Shown: positions 32,432 to 44,248, counted from the stretch's first letter. The stretch is 64,000 nucleotides of DNA from Topomyia yanbarensis (GCF_030247195.1 NW_026683366.1:1-64000); one strand, 5' to 3'. Notes: generated by a model not told the origin, from the sequence alone. Made by a program: numbers and translations.

Positions 32432-34036
32432 CAGGGTGTTTGGTTCATGGTTAAGAATCTCTCGGGGGGGGGGGTGATAGACTGTCATATTTGGAGAAAA
32501 AAATTGTTCTACACATACACTCAAATCTTAACCGTTACAGAGTTATTGAACTTTTTGTGTAAAAAAATTATTTGTCTTAAAATTCCTCTAACTTTAAAAG
32601 TATACTTTGTATTTTAAATGTTTTAGTTCCATTCGAATGGTGAGAAAATTTCCTATTGAATGGTGTTCTCATATTTTTTAGTTAAGCAGTTTTAATTACC
32701 TTTTAGCTGTAAAGTAGTTAAAAGTTAGTGTTTTTGAGGAGGTTTTTGCTAATTTTCTCGAAATAATGAAGTATGATTATAGCAATATCCATTATCCAAA
32801 AGCTGGATTTTAGGACGAATCATAATTTGTTCTTGGACGTCACATTCCTATCTCTTCTAATTTCTTTGTAATTTATTACTATACTTTACCTGTAACCGAC
32901 TTGCAAGTGCTTAAAAGACTCTAATCTAAAAAATATGCTTTATATCGTTATTTACAAGATTTCATTGGAAAGCTGAGAAAATGTCCTCTCAGTGTATGTA
33001 CAAATATCTTTTAGTTAAGTGTACTAAATGATTTTTTACTAACGAAATAACTCAAAATTTGTGTTTTTTGGAGAGTTTTTTAATTATTCTAATTATTAAT
33101 CAACAAAATTTATCGTTAGTCTTATTCATTTGATGCCTCTTAATGTTCTCTATAACTTTTTATTTGACACTTTGTCTATATCTCTTTTCATTTTGCTGCT
33201 ATTTCATAGTTAACACAGCATGACCTCGCCACAAATGTAGTGAGTTCGAAATCGTTATTTTTGCATATGAAACGATGTGATAAAAACGATTTTGCGTCGA
33301 AACCAAAAGAGATAATTGGAAGGAATCAAAGAAAGAACTGTAGAACTTGCTGAGATGCATTATTTGATAATAATGGTGATGTTTATTATTTACTATTTTA
33401 AGAAAATTAACAAAAATGCTAATAATAGCACTAACTTTAAACTAATTTACTTCTAAAAGAATACTAAATTCACTTGACTGAAAGGTATTAATACATTTTT
33501 CTCTGTAAAATTTTCCTGACTTTCGAATAAAAAGAAAAAAAGTGCAATAAGTGCCATACTTTTTCAATTAGAGCTGATATTGGTGAAAATGAGATGAAAA
33601 TATCCAAGTTGAATAACCTAAACTCATAAAAATAAGAAAAGGTAAGTGTATCATGTCAAAGAACGAATTATGCAGCTCTTCAAGACCAACAATCTGGATT
33701 ATTAAAATGATGAGGTTAACTATTAGGATTTTCAAGAAATGAACGAAAAATCGATTAACATTGTTAAATTTTCAATAAATTATTTTGAAAAGGCTACTTA
33801 AACTCATTAGCTGAAACATGTAACGGCATCACTCAATGCGAAATTTTCTCACCTTCCCAGTGGACCTAAAATATTTGAAATACAAAGTATACTTTTTGAG
33901 TTAGAGTTATTTTAAGACAAATAAGTTTTTAACACAAAAAGTTCAATAACTTTGTGATGGTTGAGATTTGATGGTATGTGTAGAACAATTTTTTTCTCCA
34001 AATATGACAGTTCTTAACCATGAACCAAACATCCTG
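32432..34036. mobile_element. 1.6-kb TIR element with TA duplication
   Basis: Left end CAGGGTGTTTGGTTCATGGT and right end read inward CAGGATGTTTGGTTCATGGT. Similarity continues for about 170 bp through ATTGTTCTACACATAC, TTATTGAACTTTTTGTGT and AAGTATACTTTGTATTT. TA flanks both ends (32430-32431, 34037-34038). The left arm carries a 12-G run and extra bases absent from the right. No transposase frame is seen; it is non-autonomous, of Tc1/mariner-like or other TA-targeting type. Confidence 0.75.
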
Positions 34037-34038
34037 TA

Positions 34039-35181
34039 TGTACGAAAAATTCGTATATATTATGAAACTTTTCTGTACGAATCTAATTCCTAGCGATTTA
34101 CGAATATATTCTATCAGTGTTCTAAAACGGTTCAATATAAAAATTTCATCTTTTGACCTCTCGAAAAAAAACCTTTTTCATTGGAGGAATGATCTATAAA
34201 ATCTTCAAATTCTTTGAATTCACTATTTTTAATGAAGTCTTTAAGAGGTTGAAAAGTTTTAGATCCCACCATTACGTCAAATTTGAAGTTTTTTGCCCGC
34301 TCTTTGGCCATTACTCCAATAAATAAATATTTAACTTTCGAGGCTCATTATTAGTTTTGTGTTTCAGATCAATCCTAAGGCAGTAGGCTGTATGCAGTTT
34401 TGGAATTCCACGTACACCTAACCTTAAATAGAACGTCATCACGGACGCCATTTCATTTTTTCATCTTGAATAAAATGTAAACAAAGACAAGAACATAAGC
34501 CTTTTGAATCCTAAAACCGTTTTCTTCTATGTTTTTTTTTCCATTCGCGCACAATTGTCTTTTTAGTCATTTGAATGAAAACTTTCCGTTAGGGCACAAG
34601 ACCCAACATAAATTAATCGATTGAACCACCCTCGGTTCATGTGAACACTCCTAATTTTAACAAAACAAATAAATCTCTGGCACTGTTTGAACAAGAAACA
34701 ACCAACGAAAGCCTGATCAGAATTTTCACGTTATCTGACTCCTGATTCCATGGATTCGCAGCTCATGTCTAATATGCACTTTGTGAAACAAGATGATCTC
34801 TTTTATCAACTTTTTGGTGCAGATGGAAGACCATCCTTCTGTACGACAAATAAAAATATTTTCATTCTTTCTGGTGTGGTTTTCATTTAGTGGCAGGGTT
34901 GCCACATTAACCCCTTCATGACCATGTTGTTTATAAACAACAACGTTTTTAAACGGCTATAACATTTGGTTTAGAGAAGATTTTCTCACAAAAACAAGTA
35001 AGGCTAATTAATGTGACTATTACTTTTCATTTAAGCACTAATAGTATTAGCTCTAGAACTGAAGTTATTGCAAGTAGCCTGATTGGATTTCGAAGGAGCA
35101 GTGCTGCCATGGACTAGTTAATAAAAGGAATTTTCTTAATCAATTCTTTTTCCATTATGTATTCGTCCTTGCTGATAACTG
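34039..35181. other. No gene recognised; contains a 16-bp palindrome
   Basis: AT-rich sequence. The perfect palindrome GTTGTTTATAAACAAC lies at 34926-34941 after TTAACCCCTTCATGACC, a context like that of the 916-935 palindrome. No frame is supported. Confidence 0.4.
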
Positions 35182-35446
35182 CCCGAGCAAACGAAAAGCC
35201 CATAAGGCCCCCATGATCATGGTCCAAATTCACCCCTACTGCATGGTATTTTGATAGCGTTTGGAATGGGTTCAACCCATGAAAACACCATCACCATGGT
35301 CCGGAAGATCCCATTTGAAAACCATATTCTGGTGTATATATGGGTTTTTGAGACCAATTCATGGTGTTTTGAAATTTGGCGCGGACCATATTCATGGTAT
35401 TTTTATGGGGTTGTATGGTGTTTGAACCCATGAAAATTTGCTCGGG
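35182..35446. mobile_element. 265-bp MITE with CCCGAGCAAA ends
   Basis: CCCGAGCAAA begins at 35182 and its reverse complement TTTGCTCGGG ends at 35446. The interior repeats CATGGT, CCCATG and ATGGTGTTT motifs in both orientations, so it can fold on itself. No coding capacity. Confidence 0.65.
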
Positions 35447-35691
35447 TGTCTTGTGATACAGGACGAGAATCCTATGAAACTATTTGAGCCTTTCCTGCAC
35501 GACTAAACGCACTGCATAAACCAGTAATTCGCCATCTCGCTTTTGTTCCGCTATCGTCGCTTGGAACTGCGGGCAAAATCCTTCCAGTACACACAAACGC
35601 TCCACTTCCGTGGCTCGTATCAAATGAAAGATATAACAGATATCCTGCCAGCAGCAGTAGCGATAACCTACCTCGTTTTATCAGCAAAGTA
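35447..35691. other. Short unassigned stretch
   Basis: Moderately GC-rich sequence between two MITEs. The minus-strand frame 35699-35472 has no recognisable motif. Confidence 0.3.
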
Positions 35692-35938
35692 CTGCCCATA
35701 AAAGCATAGTCCCAGAATGAAAAACAGCAAGCCGAGAAAAACGCTGTTCAAGATTTACATCTTCATTGAGCCTTATGGGATGGGACAACCATGTTTTGGT
35801 ATTTTTTCGGTATTTTTTAAACAAATCTGGTAATCCTATATGTGCTTTGTGATTCAGTGGTGATACAGAATACAATCCAACAGATAACTCATTTCCGACA
35901 AAAATCCATATGGGACTCTTATGCTTTTATGGGCAGAG
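35692..35938. mobile_element. ~247-bp MITE with CTGCCCATAAAAGCATA ends
   Basis: Left: CTGCCCATAAAAGCATAGTC. Right read inward: CTCTGCCCATAAAAGCATAA, with GAGTCCCATA further in. TA flanks each end (35690-35691, 35939-35940), suggesting a TA duplication. Non-coding. Confidence 0.65.
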
Positions 35939-35940
35939 TA

Positions 35941-36728
35941 GGTATGGCAATGAAAGAATTCGTTCAGAAACATTCCTTTTATATCAATCGATGAAATATG
36001 TCAGACGTTTATGAGTGTCGAGATGAGGTCTGTGTTAGGGAAAGTGCTGTGCAAATTTATGAAAATTGCATGTTTTCCCTATTTTTCTGCGGATTTACGG
36101 ATTTTTAAATAGTGTGCTGATAAAATACACGGATAAATTTGATAACAATTTTTTTGACGATTTTCTGAATCGATTGGTGTTTGAATCATAAAAATCCATC
36201 AACAATTAACAAAACGTAAGTGAAAACTTAGTCTGTTTTCTTACATTTTCTTAATGGATTTACAATAATACGAATTTTTTGATAGTGTACAGTTAAACAC
36301 CAATTTAAAGTTGCAATTAATTTCTAATTTGGACTTCTCTGAATTGATTGATATATAAATGAGCGCTACAGTCGTTTAAAATTATGCCACATTTTCGTGA
36401 CGCGGGACGAATTTTTGATTTTAGTTTGACACCTAGTCCCAGCCTCATAGGAAACCATTTTCAATGCTAAAAACCTTCTAATTTGGACTGATTCAACTAC
36501 GTTTTCCACATAATTGGACTATTGTATATATTCTAGATTGTATTGAGCACAGGAAGGTAAAAATGATTAAAACGGAATTTTCGTGTTTTAATGCCCCAAC
36601 AGTTCTAAGAAATAATAATTTTGAAGCCTTATATAACATATAAATAAATATAAAATAAATATATATATAAAAAATTGTAAACATAATATAGAATAATACA
36701 TATCAATATGAATATATGAATAATATAT
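35941..36728. other. No feature recognised
   Basis: AT-rich sequence with an AT microsatellite-like tract near 36640-36720. No frames of note. Confidence 0.35.
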
Positions 36729-37484
36729 CGTCGCTGTTTTGCTATCTTATGACAATCGCCATTTAGCACATTTCGAGAAAAACGATTTTTAAAGTTTGAG
36801 ATTGAATATCTTGAAACTTATAAATGGTATAAACAATCCAAAGAAGACAATTGATGCTTCTATCTATTCTGCATTAATCCCTCAAATATTACGAAGATCG
36901 GTTGACTATGTTGCGATTTTTTACTATGAATGTAAACAAAAGTCGTACTCACACGTGTCATAGGCGTGTATTGATGACAAAATTTGTATGACGTGTCATA
37001 ATCGTGCAGGGAAAATTTTCCATAAAAAAAAATCATAAATTTTTAACTTTTATTCATATCGTTGCGTTCATATGGTCTAGAAACAATCGGTGAAATGCAT
37101 TTTGAAATAAATGAGTCAGGGAATCTAGAAAAAATTGTTATTTTTGGTAACAGTGTTGCCAAATATCCTTTATTTTCAGTTTAAAACTCACAACTCGTGT
37201 AATTTTCTTTTGAAAATATTTATGCCATTGTGTTCTTCAGACATTTTCACACATAAAACATCTAAAACTTCAATATAACTAGAGCAAATCCCTAGAAACA
37301 GTGATTTAAAGCAAAAAACTCACAATTTCTTATCATGTTTCTCGCTATATGTATCTAAGTAACCAAGTAGAATTTCAAAATTCTGAAAACGCCACTTTGT
37401 AGAGATTTTTCAAACAAGTAATGTGGCATATTTAACTCAGTTTACCCCAAAATGGCGTTGTCATAAGATAGCACAACAGCGACG
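36729..37484. mobile_element. 756-bp TIR element with CGTCGCTG ends
   Basis: The left end CGTCGCTGTTTTGCTATCTT...ATGACAATCGCCATTT is mirrored at the right by AAATGGCG-TTGTCAT...AAGATAGCACAACAGCGACG, about 40-bp inverted repeats with few mismatches. Flanks read AATATAT on the left and AATATG on the right, so a short duplication is possible but not certain. No transposase frame. Confidence 0.75.
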
Positions 37485-37801
37485 AATATGTCGTCATCCG
37501 TCGATGGTCGATGGAAACTATCCACTATCACGACTATTCGCGAAAAAAGTAGTCGAATGAATTCCGAACGAGGCAGAAATTTTTCACTTATCGATTTGTA
37601 CATCTCAATACAATCTCACACCCATACATTGCAATGTATGGTGTCTTGCTATTCCGATCTGAGCTTCGTATGCCGTCAATAGGTCTCGCGCGTCTAAATA
37701 TTTCTCTCGCCCGAACAACCGCGAATCGTGCATACACACATACGCTTGCGGGTGAGCTAAAGTTCATTCCATCTGAACGATGATAAATAAATTTCACATC
37801 G
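37485..37801. other. No feature recognised
   Basis: Short stretch between two TIR elements with no supported gene. It ends in CATCG, the left target duplication of the next element. Confidence 0.35.
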
Positions 37802-39796
37802 CACAGTGGTCAAAATGAGCAATTTCATTACTTTAATTATTTTGCGGCTAAACCATAAGGTTTTGAGTTTTGGTGACTTAGGACAAGTTTTTGGAGTTAT
37901 TAAGACAGATTTTCAGAAGTAGACGACCATGTTCCAATATGAAATGTAAAGGCATTTTTGAAATGTAACTTTTTACGGGAAGGAGATAGACATTTGAGTC
38001 AAAGTTGCAGACAATATTATTTTTAGTAATTTAACTGAAGATAATAACTCTCTATCTACAGCCGTTTCGTTGTTATGAGAAGTTTTCCAATGAACCCCAT
38101 AAAAATCAGATTATTTAAAATAACTTTTGTCGTATTCATTTCTCTACAACAATGTTCTTCACAATTTTTTAGATAGTGTAAAAACCCATAACTTTGTTGA
38201 ATGTTTTAAGACAATCCGATGTTTATAGAAAGAGTTAGGCTGTTTCTTTGATTTAAAATGTTTTCTTAACAAGTTTTCTAAAAAAGTTCTCTACTACTAC
38301 TACTACAAAACCCTAAAGGAGTGGTTAGTATCTGTTAGTATCCAAGAATGTTATAAAAGAATGAAACGGCGAGCATTTGAGTTTTTTCTTCAGCGCTATC
38401 TGGCTTCATTATATTCAACCATTTTGTATGCATTGTATCCAAAATTATTTTAGTTATTATACTCACTTAATGAATTATTGTAAAAGTAATACCATAATTT
38501 AACAAAAAGTGCTCGTAGTTCCATTGGAAATTGTGTGAAGAAGTACTGTACAAAATTTTGAAATAATTGTTCCAGTAGATTCTGAATTATGATGCACACC
38601 TATTTTCTTAAAGTCTCCTCCACAGATTCACTCTCAATTATTTTCAATATTTTGCCACGAAAATTAGAGAAATTAAGTTCAAATTAATTTGCATTATTAT
38701 ATGGAAATTGACTAACGCTTTGTGTATCATCAAAATCTATTAAAAGCAATTTTCACCGAATGAACCTAATCTCTTACCCCCCTCGTCGATATTTACATAA
38801 ATATTTGTTTGGTATATTGTAAACTGTGTATAAGTGAAAAATTGAAATAAAACAACTTCTATATTCATTATTCATCGGATGTTTCTATTCTATTTGATCT
38901 ATGTATTACTGACAATAAATTTTATATTAGGCATTCCAGTATGCTTTCAGTTTTTCAAGCATTTTCATGTAGCCGTTTATTAGTTAGTGATTTTGTTTGT
39001 CGTCCAAACTGGTAAACGTAAGTTGCTGCAGTTTTCGAGTAAAACCGAGGAAGATCCAACTAAAAGTTTAAATAACAACGCAGACAACAGTTCATTGAAA
39101 GAGGATAAAATAACTAGATCATCAACATTCTATTGTAGACGTTTGCTACTTTCCCATTATTTAAGATTGAATAGAATATAAACGCCGTTAGAACTCAAAT
39201 ACTCGCTGTTTCATTTGTACGCAACATTCTTGGATACCAACGGATAATAACCATTCCTTCATAACTTTGTAGTAGATTGATAGTACTTTTTAAAAAATAC
39301 AATATCACCTGCATATTTTTTAGAAAACTGGCTACGAAATATGACATTTTTAATCAGAAAAACATCTCTAACTCTTTATATAAGCATTGAAGCGTCTTAA
39401 AATGTTCAACAAAGTTGTGGCGTTATACAACATCTAAAACATTGCAGAGAACATTGTTGTAGAGAAATGAATATGACAAAAGTTATTTTCAAAAAACAGA
39501 TTATTGAAGGGTGCTAACGAAAACTTCTCATAACAGCGAATCGGCTGTAGATAGAGAGTTAGTATCTTCAGTTAAATTACTTAAATAATATTCTCTACAA
39601 CTTTGCTGAAGACTCAAACCGCCTATCTCCTTTCAGTAAAAAGTTATATTTCAGAAATGCCTTTACACTTCATTTTGGAACATGACCGTCTACTTCAATA
39701 ACTCCAAAAACTTTTCTGAAATCACCAAAACTCAAAACCCTATAGTTTAGCCCCAAAATAATTAAAGGCATGAATTTGCTCATTTTGACCACTGTG
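37802..39796. mobile_element. Transib-like element with ~490-bp inverted arms
   Basis: Begins CACAGTGGTCAAAATGAGCA and ends with its reverse complement; CATCG flanks it on both sides (37797-37801, 39797-39801). The arms (about 37802-38290 and 39310-39796) are inverted copies over almost 500 bp, sharing TTTAATTATTTTG, TTTTGAGTTTTGGTGA, TAACTTTTTAC and CTCTCTATCTACAGCCG. The loop has only short frames. Terminal CACAGTGG plus 5-bp duplication links it to the elements at 28404 and 59899. No nonamer-like motif at 12 or 23 bp is evident. Non-autonomous. Confidence 0.75.
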
Positions 39797-39848
39797 CATC
39801 GGTCTGAATTTTAACCCCATTGTGCACACGTTAAAACTCAGACCGATG
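39797..39848. repeat. 19-bp inverted repeat at the insertion site
   Basis: CATCGGTCTGAATTTTAAC (39797-39815) and its inverse GTTAAAACTCAGACCGATG (39830-39848) pair with one mismatch around a 14-base loop. The first five bases are the right target duplication of the preceding element, so the element inserted at the foot of this hairpin. Confidence 0.75.
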
Positions 39849-40390
39849 CACATACATTAGCAAGCCGCTATCTGATCTTAGGTTCGGTCGTTCTGTGACT
39901 CGGTAAAATTCCTTCACACGCACACGTACTTTCAGGTAGGAAACTGAACGCAGGATAGATTCGGAGTTCAGGGAAAATCATTGCAATGTAGACTTCGAAT
40001 ACTTTGAACGTATTAGCGTCTGTTGGTTTATTCCTTCTGAATCCTGAGAATGTCGAAATCGACTTTTTTATCCACTTAATTGCTAATTTTGAACCACTAG
40101 AATTTTCTCATGCGATCTCGGTGGCCACGCTGATCTTCTATTGTTTTGAACAGCCATACATTCCTCACGCGGATTTGCTATAACACACGCAGATTTTATT
40201 CTATCAGCAACAATTTTAGAAAAACTGACAGCGATAGAAATACAGTGTAAACAATACACTCTAAACTACTTCTACTCAAAATTTCAAGAGAAAATACCCA
40301 ATGGATCATTTTATACAGCGTTTTTTCCGTGATGCAATTTGAAGTGGGACACCATTTAACAGTTATGTGTCCAACAAAAAAACACCTTTA
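39849..40390. other. No feature recognised
   Basis: AT-rich sequence between two transposons, with no supported gene. Confidence 0.35.
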
Positions 40391-41062
40391 ACAGGCCAAC
40401 GTGGTTACCCGGGTACCCACAACTTGAAATGCTCATAACTATGGCTTCCTTTAGCCGATTTGGACACTTTTAGATATTTTGGATTCGTTCACTTTTTGAT
40501 TCTGTACAATAGAACCGGAATAATGGATCTGGTTTTTGGTAATCCGGATTTTCCGGAGTAATGTTCCAGTACTAAGATATGATTTGTAAATTTTAATAAT
40601 GTACTAGCAATATGAGTATCAAAACTCTTCAAATTGTCTCGGAAGTCTGTTTTTTATTGTTACGGGACCCTATGGCAATTTGAAAAATGGAATTGGAATG
40701 GAATGGCCACTCACGGCCCCACGGGAACCTGCTCCGGAATGTCCGTTCCGGGGTCAAATCACCAAATGGTTCCAAAACTACGAGATACAGCCTACTGATG
40801 CAATTCCAAGAATTGCATCAGTAGGATACCCATATTGCTAGTATTCCATTGATGTTCGCAAATAGTACCCCAGCACTGAAACCTGCTTCCGGAAACCCGG
40901 ATTCCCGGGAACCGAATGAAGTAACCCGATTCATTTTTACCAAGTCCAAAAGTGGATGAGTTCCTGAATCCAAAACGGCCAAAAGTATCGAAATCGGTTG
41001 TATATTACCTTAGTTACGGGCATTTTAGTTTTGTTGGTACCCGGGTACCCACGTCGGCCTGT
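40391..41062. mobile_element. 672-bp TIR element with CCCGGG-palindromic ends and TA duplication
   Basis: The left end ACAGGCCAACGTGGTTACCC and right end read inward ACAGGCCGACGTGGGTACCC continue through GGGTACC and AC-CATAAC-type subterminal sequence. TA flanks both ends (40389-40390, 41063-41064). A central hairpin lies at 40791-40825. A partial extra copy of the right end (GGTACCCGGGTACC, 41227-41240, then GCGTCG) lies outside. No coding capacity. Confidence 0.75.
40791..40825. repeat. Perfect 16-bp hairpin with 3-base loop
   Basis: CCTACTGATGCAATTC (40791-40806), loop CAA, then GAATTGCATCAGTAGG (40810-40825). It lies near the middle of the 40391-41062 TIR element. Confidence 0.9.
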
Positions 41063-41064
41063 TA

Positions 41065-41784
41065 CGTAGTAAAAAAAAATCAGGAGCCCCTCCTCACTCC
41101 CACCCTTACTATATCAACAATATTATTAACCCAAAAGCTTGACTTAGTGAAGTTCTAAGATGTCACAACGTTTCAATTTCCAGCTAAGGATAAAACATAG
41201 GAATTTAATTAATTGAAACTTAAAAAGGTACCCGGGTACCGCGTCGTACACACAACGGTTAATAGTGTTTTTCTCGAAACCGCGTTTTTCAAGATTTGGC
41301 ACGATAACTCAAAAACTTGACGAATTGACTTGATTTTTTTATGAGAATGCGCAATATGTGTAGCCTGTCGATGAACCACAGAAACCCGAATAAAATTTTG
41401 TTCTCCCCATTATTTTGAAGAAAAGTGAGCGAATTTTATAGTAAAATATAAGGTTTTTGGATTCTCATTAAGCCAAAAACTCGAACTTTTTTCTTACATC
41501 GAGTAACTGAAAGTCTAAGCTTTACAAATCTTATTGAATTTCCTGTATCAGACAATTTTATAAAGAGTTATCGGTGCGGCGCTCTTCGACGTGGAAAAGG
41601 AAAAGGAAATCTTGGAACGCTCGTATGTGTAGCTCTGCGTGACTGAAATTTTGTTTTCGTACTCCATGATCTCATAAATAAATCTTAACATTACACAAAA
41701 GATCCATTGTTGCTCTGCCATCAAAATCGTAAAAAAATAACTTTTGGATTGAGTACTTTACACCAGACGCCCATCTTCCAAAGA
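41065..41784. other. No gene recognised
   Basis: Contains the 14-bp palindrome GGTACCCGGGTACC at 41227-41240, related to the TIR of the preceding element; otherwise AT-rich without frames of note. Confidence 0.4.
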
Positions 41785-41875
41785 ATGACTAATTCTCGCG
41801 TTTTTTTATGAACGGTCAATAAGCATGCTGTCAAAATTCACTTTGAGAGGAAATTCTAGACAAACCATTAATCTA
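41785..41875 (+). repeat. Single arm of the 56792-57038 MITE family
   Basis: TTCTCGCGTTTTTTTATGAA, GGTCAATAAGCATGCTGTCA, then ACTTTGAGAGGAAATTCTAG and ACAAACC match the arms of the MITE at 56792-57038. The second arm is not seen, so it is a solo or truncated copy. Confidence 0.7.
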
Positions 41876-42594
41876 GGGTGACCACATCAAGCGAGTGAAA
41901 ACTCAAGACAGTCGACGGGGGACTGCCTTCCCCCGATACCTCTCAATCGACTGTACCTTCTCCTCAGGTTTTCGGCAGTTAAAAAGTTCTATGGGTGTTG
42001 AAATTTTTGGAATTTTAACTCATGTCATATAATACAACAAAAAAACCGACGGCTGGGTGAATATTCTTCAACGAATACGATGGCAGGGAACTTGTACATA
42101 TTCTCGGAAATCTGTGTTTTATAGTGATTGGATATGAAAACCGATAAATTTTTTGTCTCTAGTCAACGAACGAACGGTATCTATTCCATAGACTTAACCA
42201 GCCCACTCGCTTGGCATTAGACAATGGGATTATTTGTATGCATATATTGCTTTGCCTCATGTCGCTGCTTATTGTGAACACTTTCAAGAGACCTATAGAA
42301 ATCGACACCGAAGCGAATAGAAATAGGAAAACACTCGCAGCACGAGATCATTGTTCGTGAACGCGATTAGAATTCAATTTCAAAAAGTGTTTTCTTCTGA
42401 AGAATCGATATTACTGTTTCTTACTGTGTCTCTTTGTCAGCGTTGGCTAGGCGTGTATAACGTTATAGATAGATACAGCGTAAGTGATTGGAAATGAAGC
42501 GAACCATCCAAATTCGTTGTCTGAAGGATTTACTTACGCATAATCGAACAAATCCAGGAGATTATCTTGTCAAGGTCAAATCAAAAAATGATGA
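41876..42594. other. No feature recognised
   Basis: No supportable frame, inverted repeat or array. Confidence 0.35.
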
Positions 42595-42596
42595 TA

Positions 42597-42889
42597 GGGT
42601 AAAGTGCCTTATTAGGAAGGATCTTTCATTGCTTCGTACATTAGTAGGCCTATAATCGGTGGAATTCATATAAATTGGCATCAACATCGTTACTTCGTTC
42701 TTAAGAACTAAAAAAATAAAGCACATGGCCTGAAAACGATAAAATATTCGTGTTTGGGCGCAACACAACTCGATTCGAAGGCCCCAATTATCGCCATACC
42801 ATTTGAACCAAAGCGTTGAACAAAGATGACAGACGTCGCTTTCAAACGGGTAGGGTAACAGAAACATGGTGAAGAAAGGCTCATTACCC
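42597..42889. mobile_element. 293-bp MITE with GGGTAAWG ends and TA duplication
   Basis: Left GGGTAAAGTGCCTTATTAGG and right read inward GGGTAATGAGCCTTTCTTCA, with TA on both sides (42595-42596, 42890-42891). The ends are related to those of the 1.2-kb element at 19063-20273 (GGGTGATGWGCCTATT). Frames across it are chance. Confidence 0.7.
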
Positions 42890-42891
42890 TA

Positions 42892-43970
42892 TATGTTTCA
42901 TCCGATTGGATTGAACAGATTCCATGGAATGACGTTATCTGACTGAATTGCACAATTTTAAGCTTTGCTAGTAGAGACGAAAACATGCACAATTCCCATA
43001 ATAGTAGAATTTATTAGCTTACTCCCATTGCACTCATAATTGTGCCCAAATACCGCTCTACTCTTGTGTCGGATTACAGCAGAATAAAAGCACACTCAAA
43101 ACCAGATGCTTCCCATAAACAAACGCACCTCATTCACAGTCGACCAAAACGAGACGTACATGTAGGTACGATGAAACGTCATGGCTTTTCCTTCCTACAG
43201 CAGCAGCGCGCGGGCGAAAAAGCTGGTTCGGGTGGGTGACCTTGTTTACGATCTTCACCGCTTGGATTTAGCAGATTTGATGAAAATATGTGTGTTTGGA
43301 AAATGCCAGACGACGACGACGGCGACAGCGACGAGTTCGCATCAGGCACAGCGACGGCGATAAGCCCGGGAAGCAAAACCGATCTTCCAGCATCACCTCC
43401 CCACCGACTGCGCAATTTCACCCACGCTGTAGTATCACAACTCAGCAAGTAGATGAATCTGACAGTGATTGAATGCACACATGATGTATGTTTTGCCACG
43501 CCACCGCACGATGGCGCCCCGCTTTATAGCACATCAGGAAGAGCCATTGCGCTTTGTTGCTCGCGACGCGACTGTAAGATCCATTGAGACCGACCTGGCA
43601 GTTGATTCCGGGAGTGATAAATGCTGAATACAGATGGTTTTCTACACCGCCCCCCCCCATTAGAGCAACTTCCTAAAAGTTAAATTTAACAATAAACCCA
43701 ATTATATGGTCTCTAGAAAAGAATTATTGGTTTTTAACGTTCGATGATCTATTCGCTCTAGTTTATGAGAAAATTCTGGTGCAAATTCAACATAAAATTG
43801 GTAATTAACAGCAATTCAATGATGATTTTACGGTGTTGAATTATGAACTGAAACAGTATTCTTGACTTCGCTCGAGCGAATCGAGTGGATGTATTAAAAG
43901 ATCATTTTACTAGAAAATTACGTATGCCTTAGAGCTTGCCACAATCAGAGTTGCTCTATCTAACATTTTA
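42892..43970. other. No gene recognised; GC-richer centre
   Basis: The 43180-43660 part is GC-richer with GACGACGACGGCGACAGCGA-type low-complexity sequence and several overlapping short frames, none with a domain I recognise. It could be unique host sequence. A C-run lies near 43651. Confidence 0.35.
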
Positions 43971-43974
43971 GGTG

Positions 43975-44248
43975 ACAATAATCTAGAATTTCAAACGGCT
44001 TTTTGCAGTCCTTAGTGTATTAAACCAACTTGTTTGTTTTTAAATCCCAACGTTTCGACATCTTGTTTGCACCTTCTTCAGGGGAGAAAAAAACTGATTA
44101 TTAATATCACGAGGAACGAAAATCAGTTTTTTTCCCCTGAAGAAGACGCAAACAAGGTGTTGAAACGTTGGAATTTAAAAACAAACAAGTTCTTTTAATC
44201 CACTAAGGACTGCAAAAAAGCCGTTTAAAATTCTAGATAACAATAATC
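43975..44248. mobile_element. Near-perfect fold-back MITE
   Basis: Two arms (about 43984-44105 and 44112-44239) are inverted copies almost end to end: ATCTAGAATTT, CGGCTTTTTGCAGTCCTTAG, ACTTGTTTGTTTTTAAAT, CCAACGTTTC, CTTGTTTGC and CTTCTTCAGGGG all recur inverted, with a short centre. ACAATAATC is found at both outer edges (43975-43983, 44240-44248), a possible 9-bp target duplication, although ATC could instead belong to the TIR. Non-coding. Confidence 0.8.

Noticed and set aside
37802..38290. RSS-like nonamers in the 37802 and 59899 elements
   Set aside because: The first has no A-rich nonamer at 12 or 23 bp. The second has CCAAAAACG at 10 bp on both ends because the arms are identical, so there is no 12/23 asymmetry.
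42562..42992. Minus-strand 101- and 94-codon frames
   Set aside because: They cross a MITE with defined inverted ends and show no protein motif.
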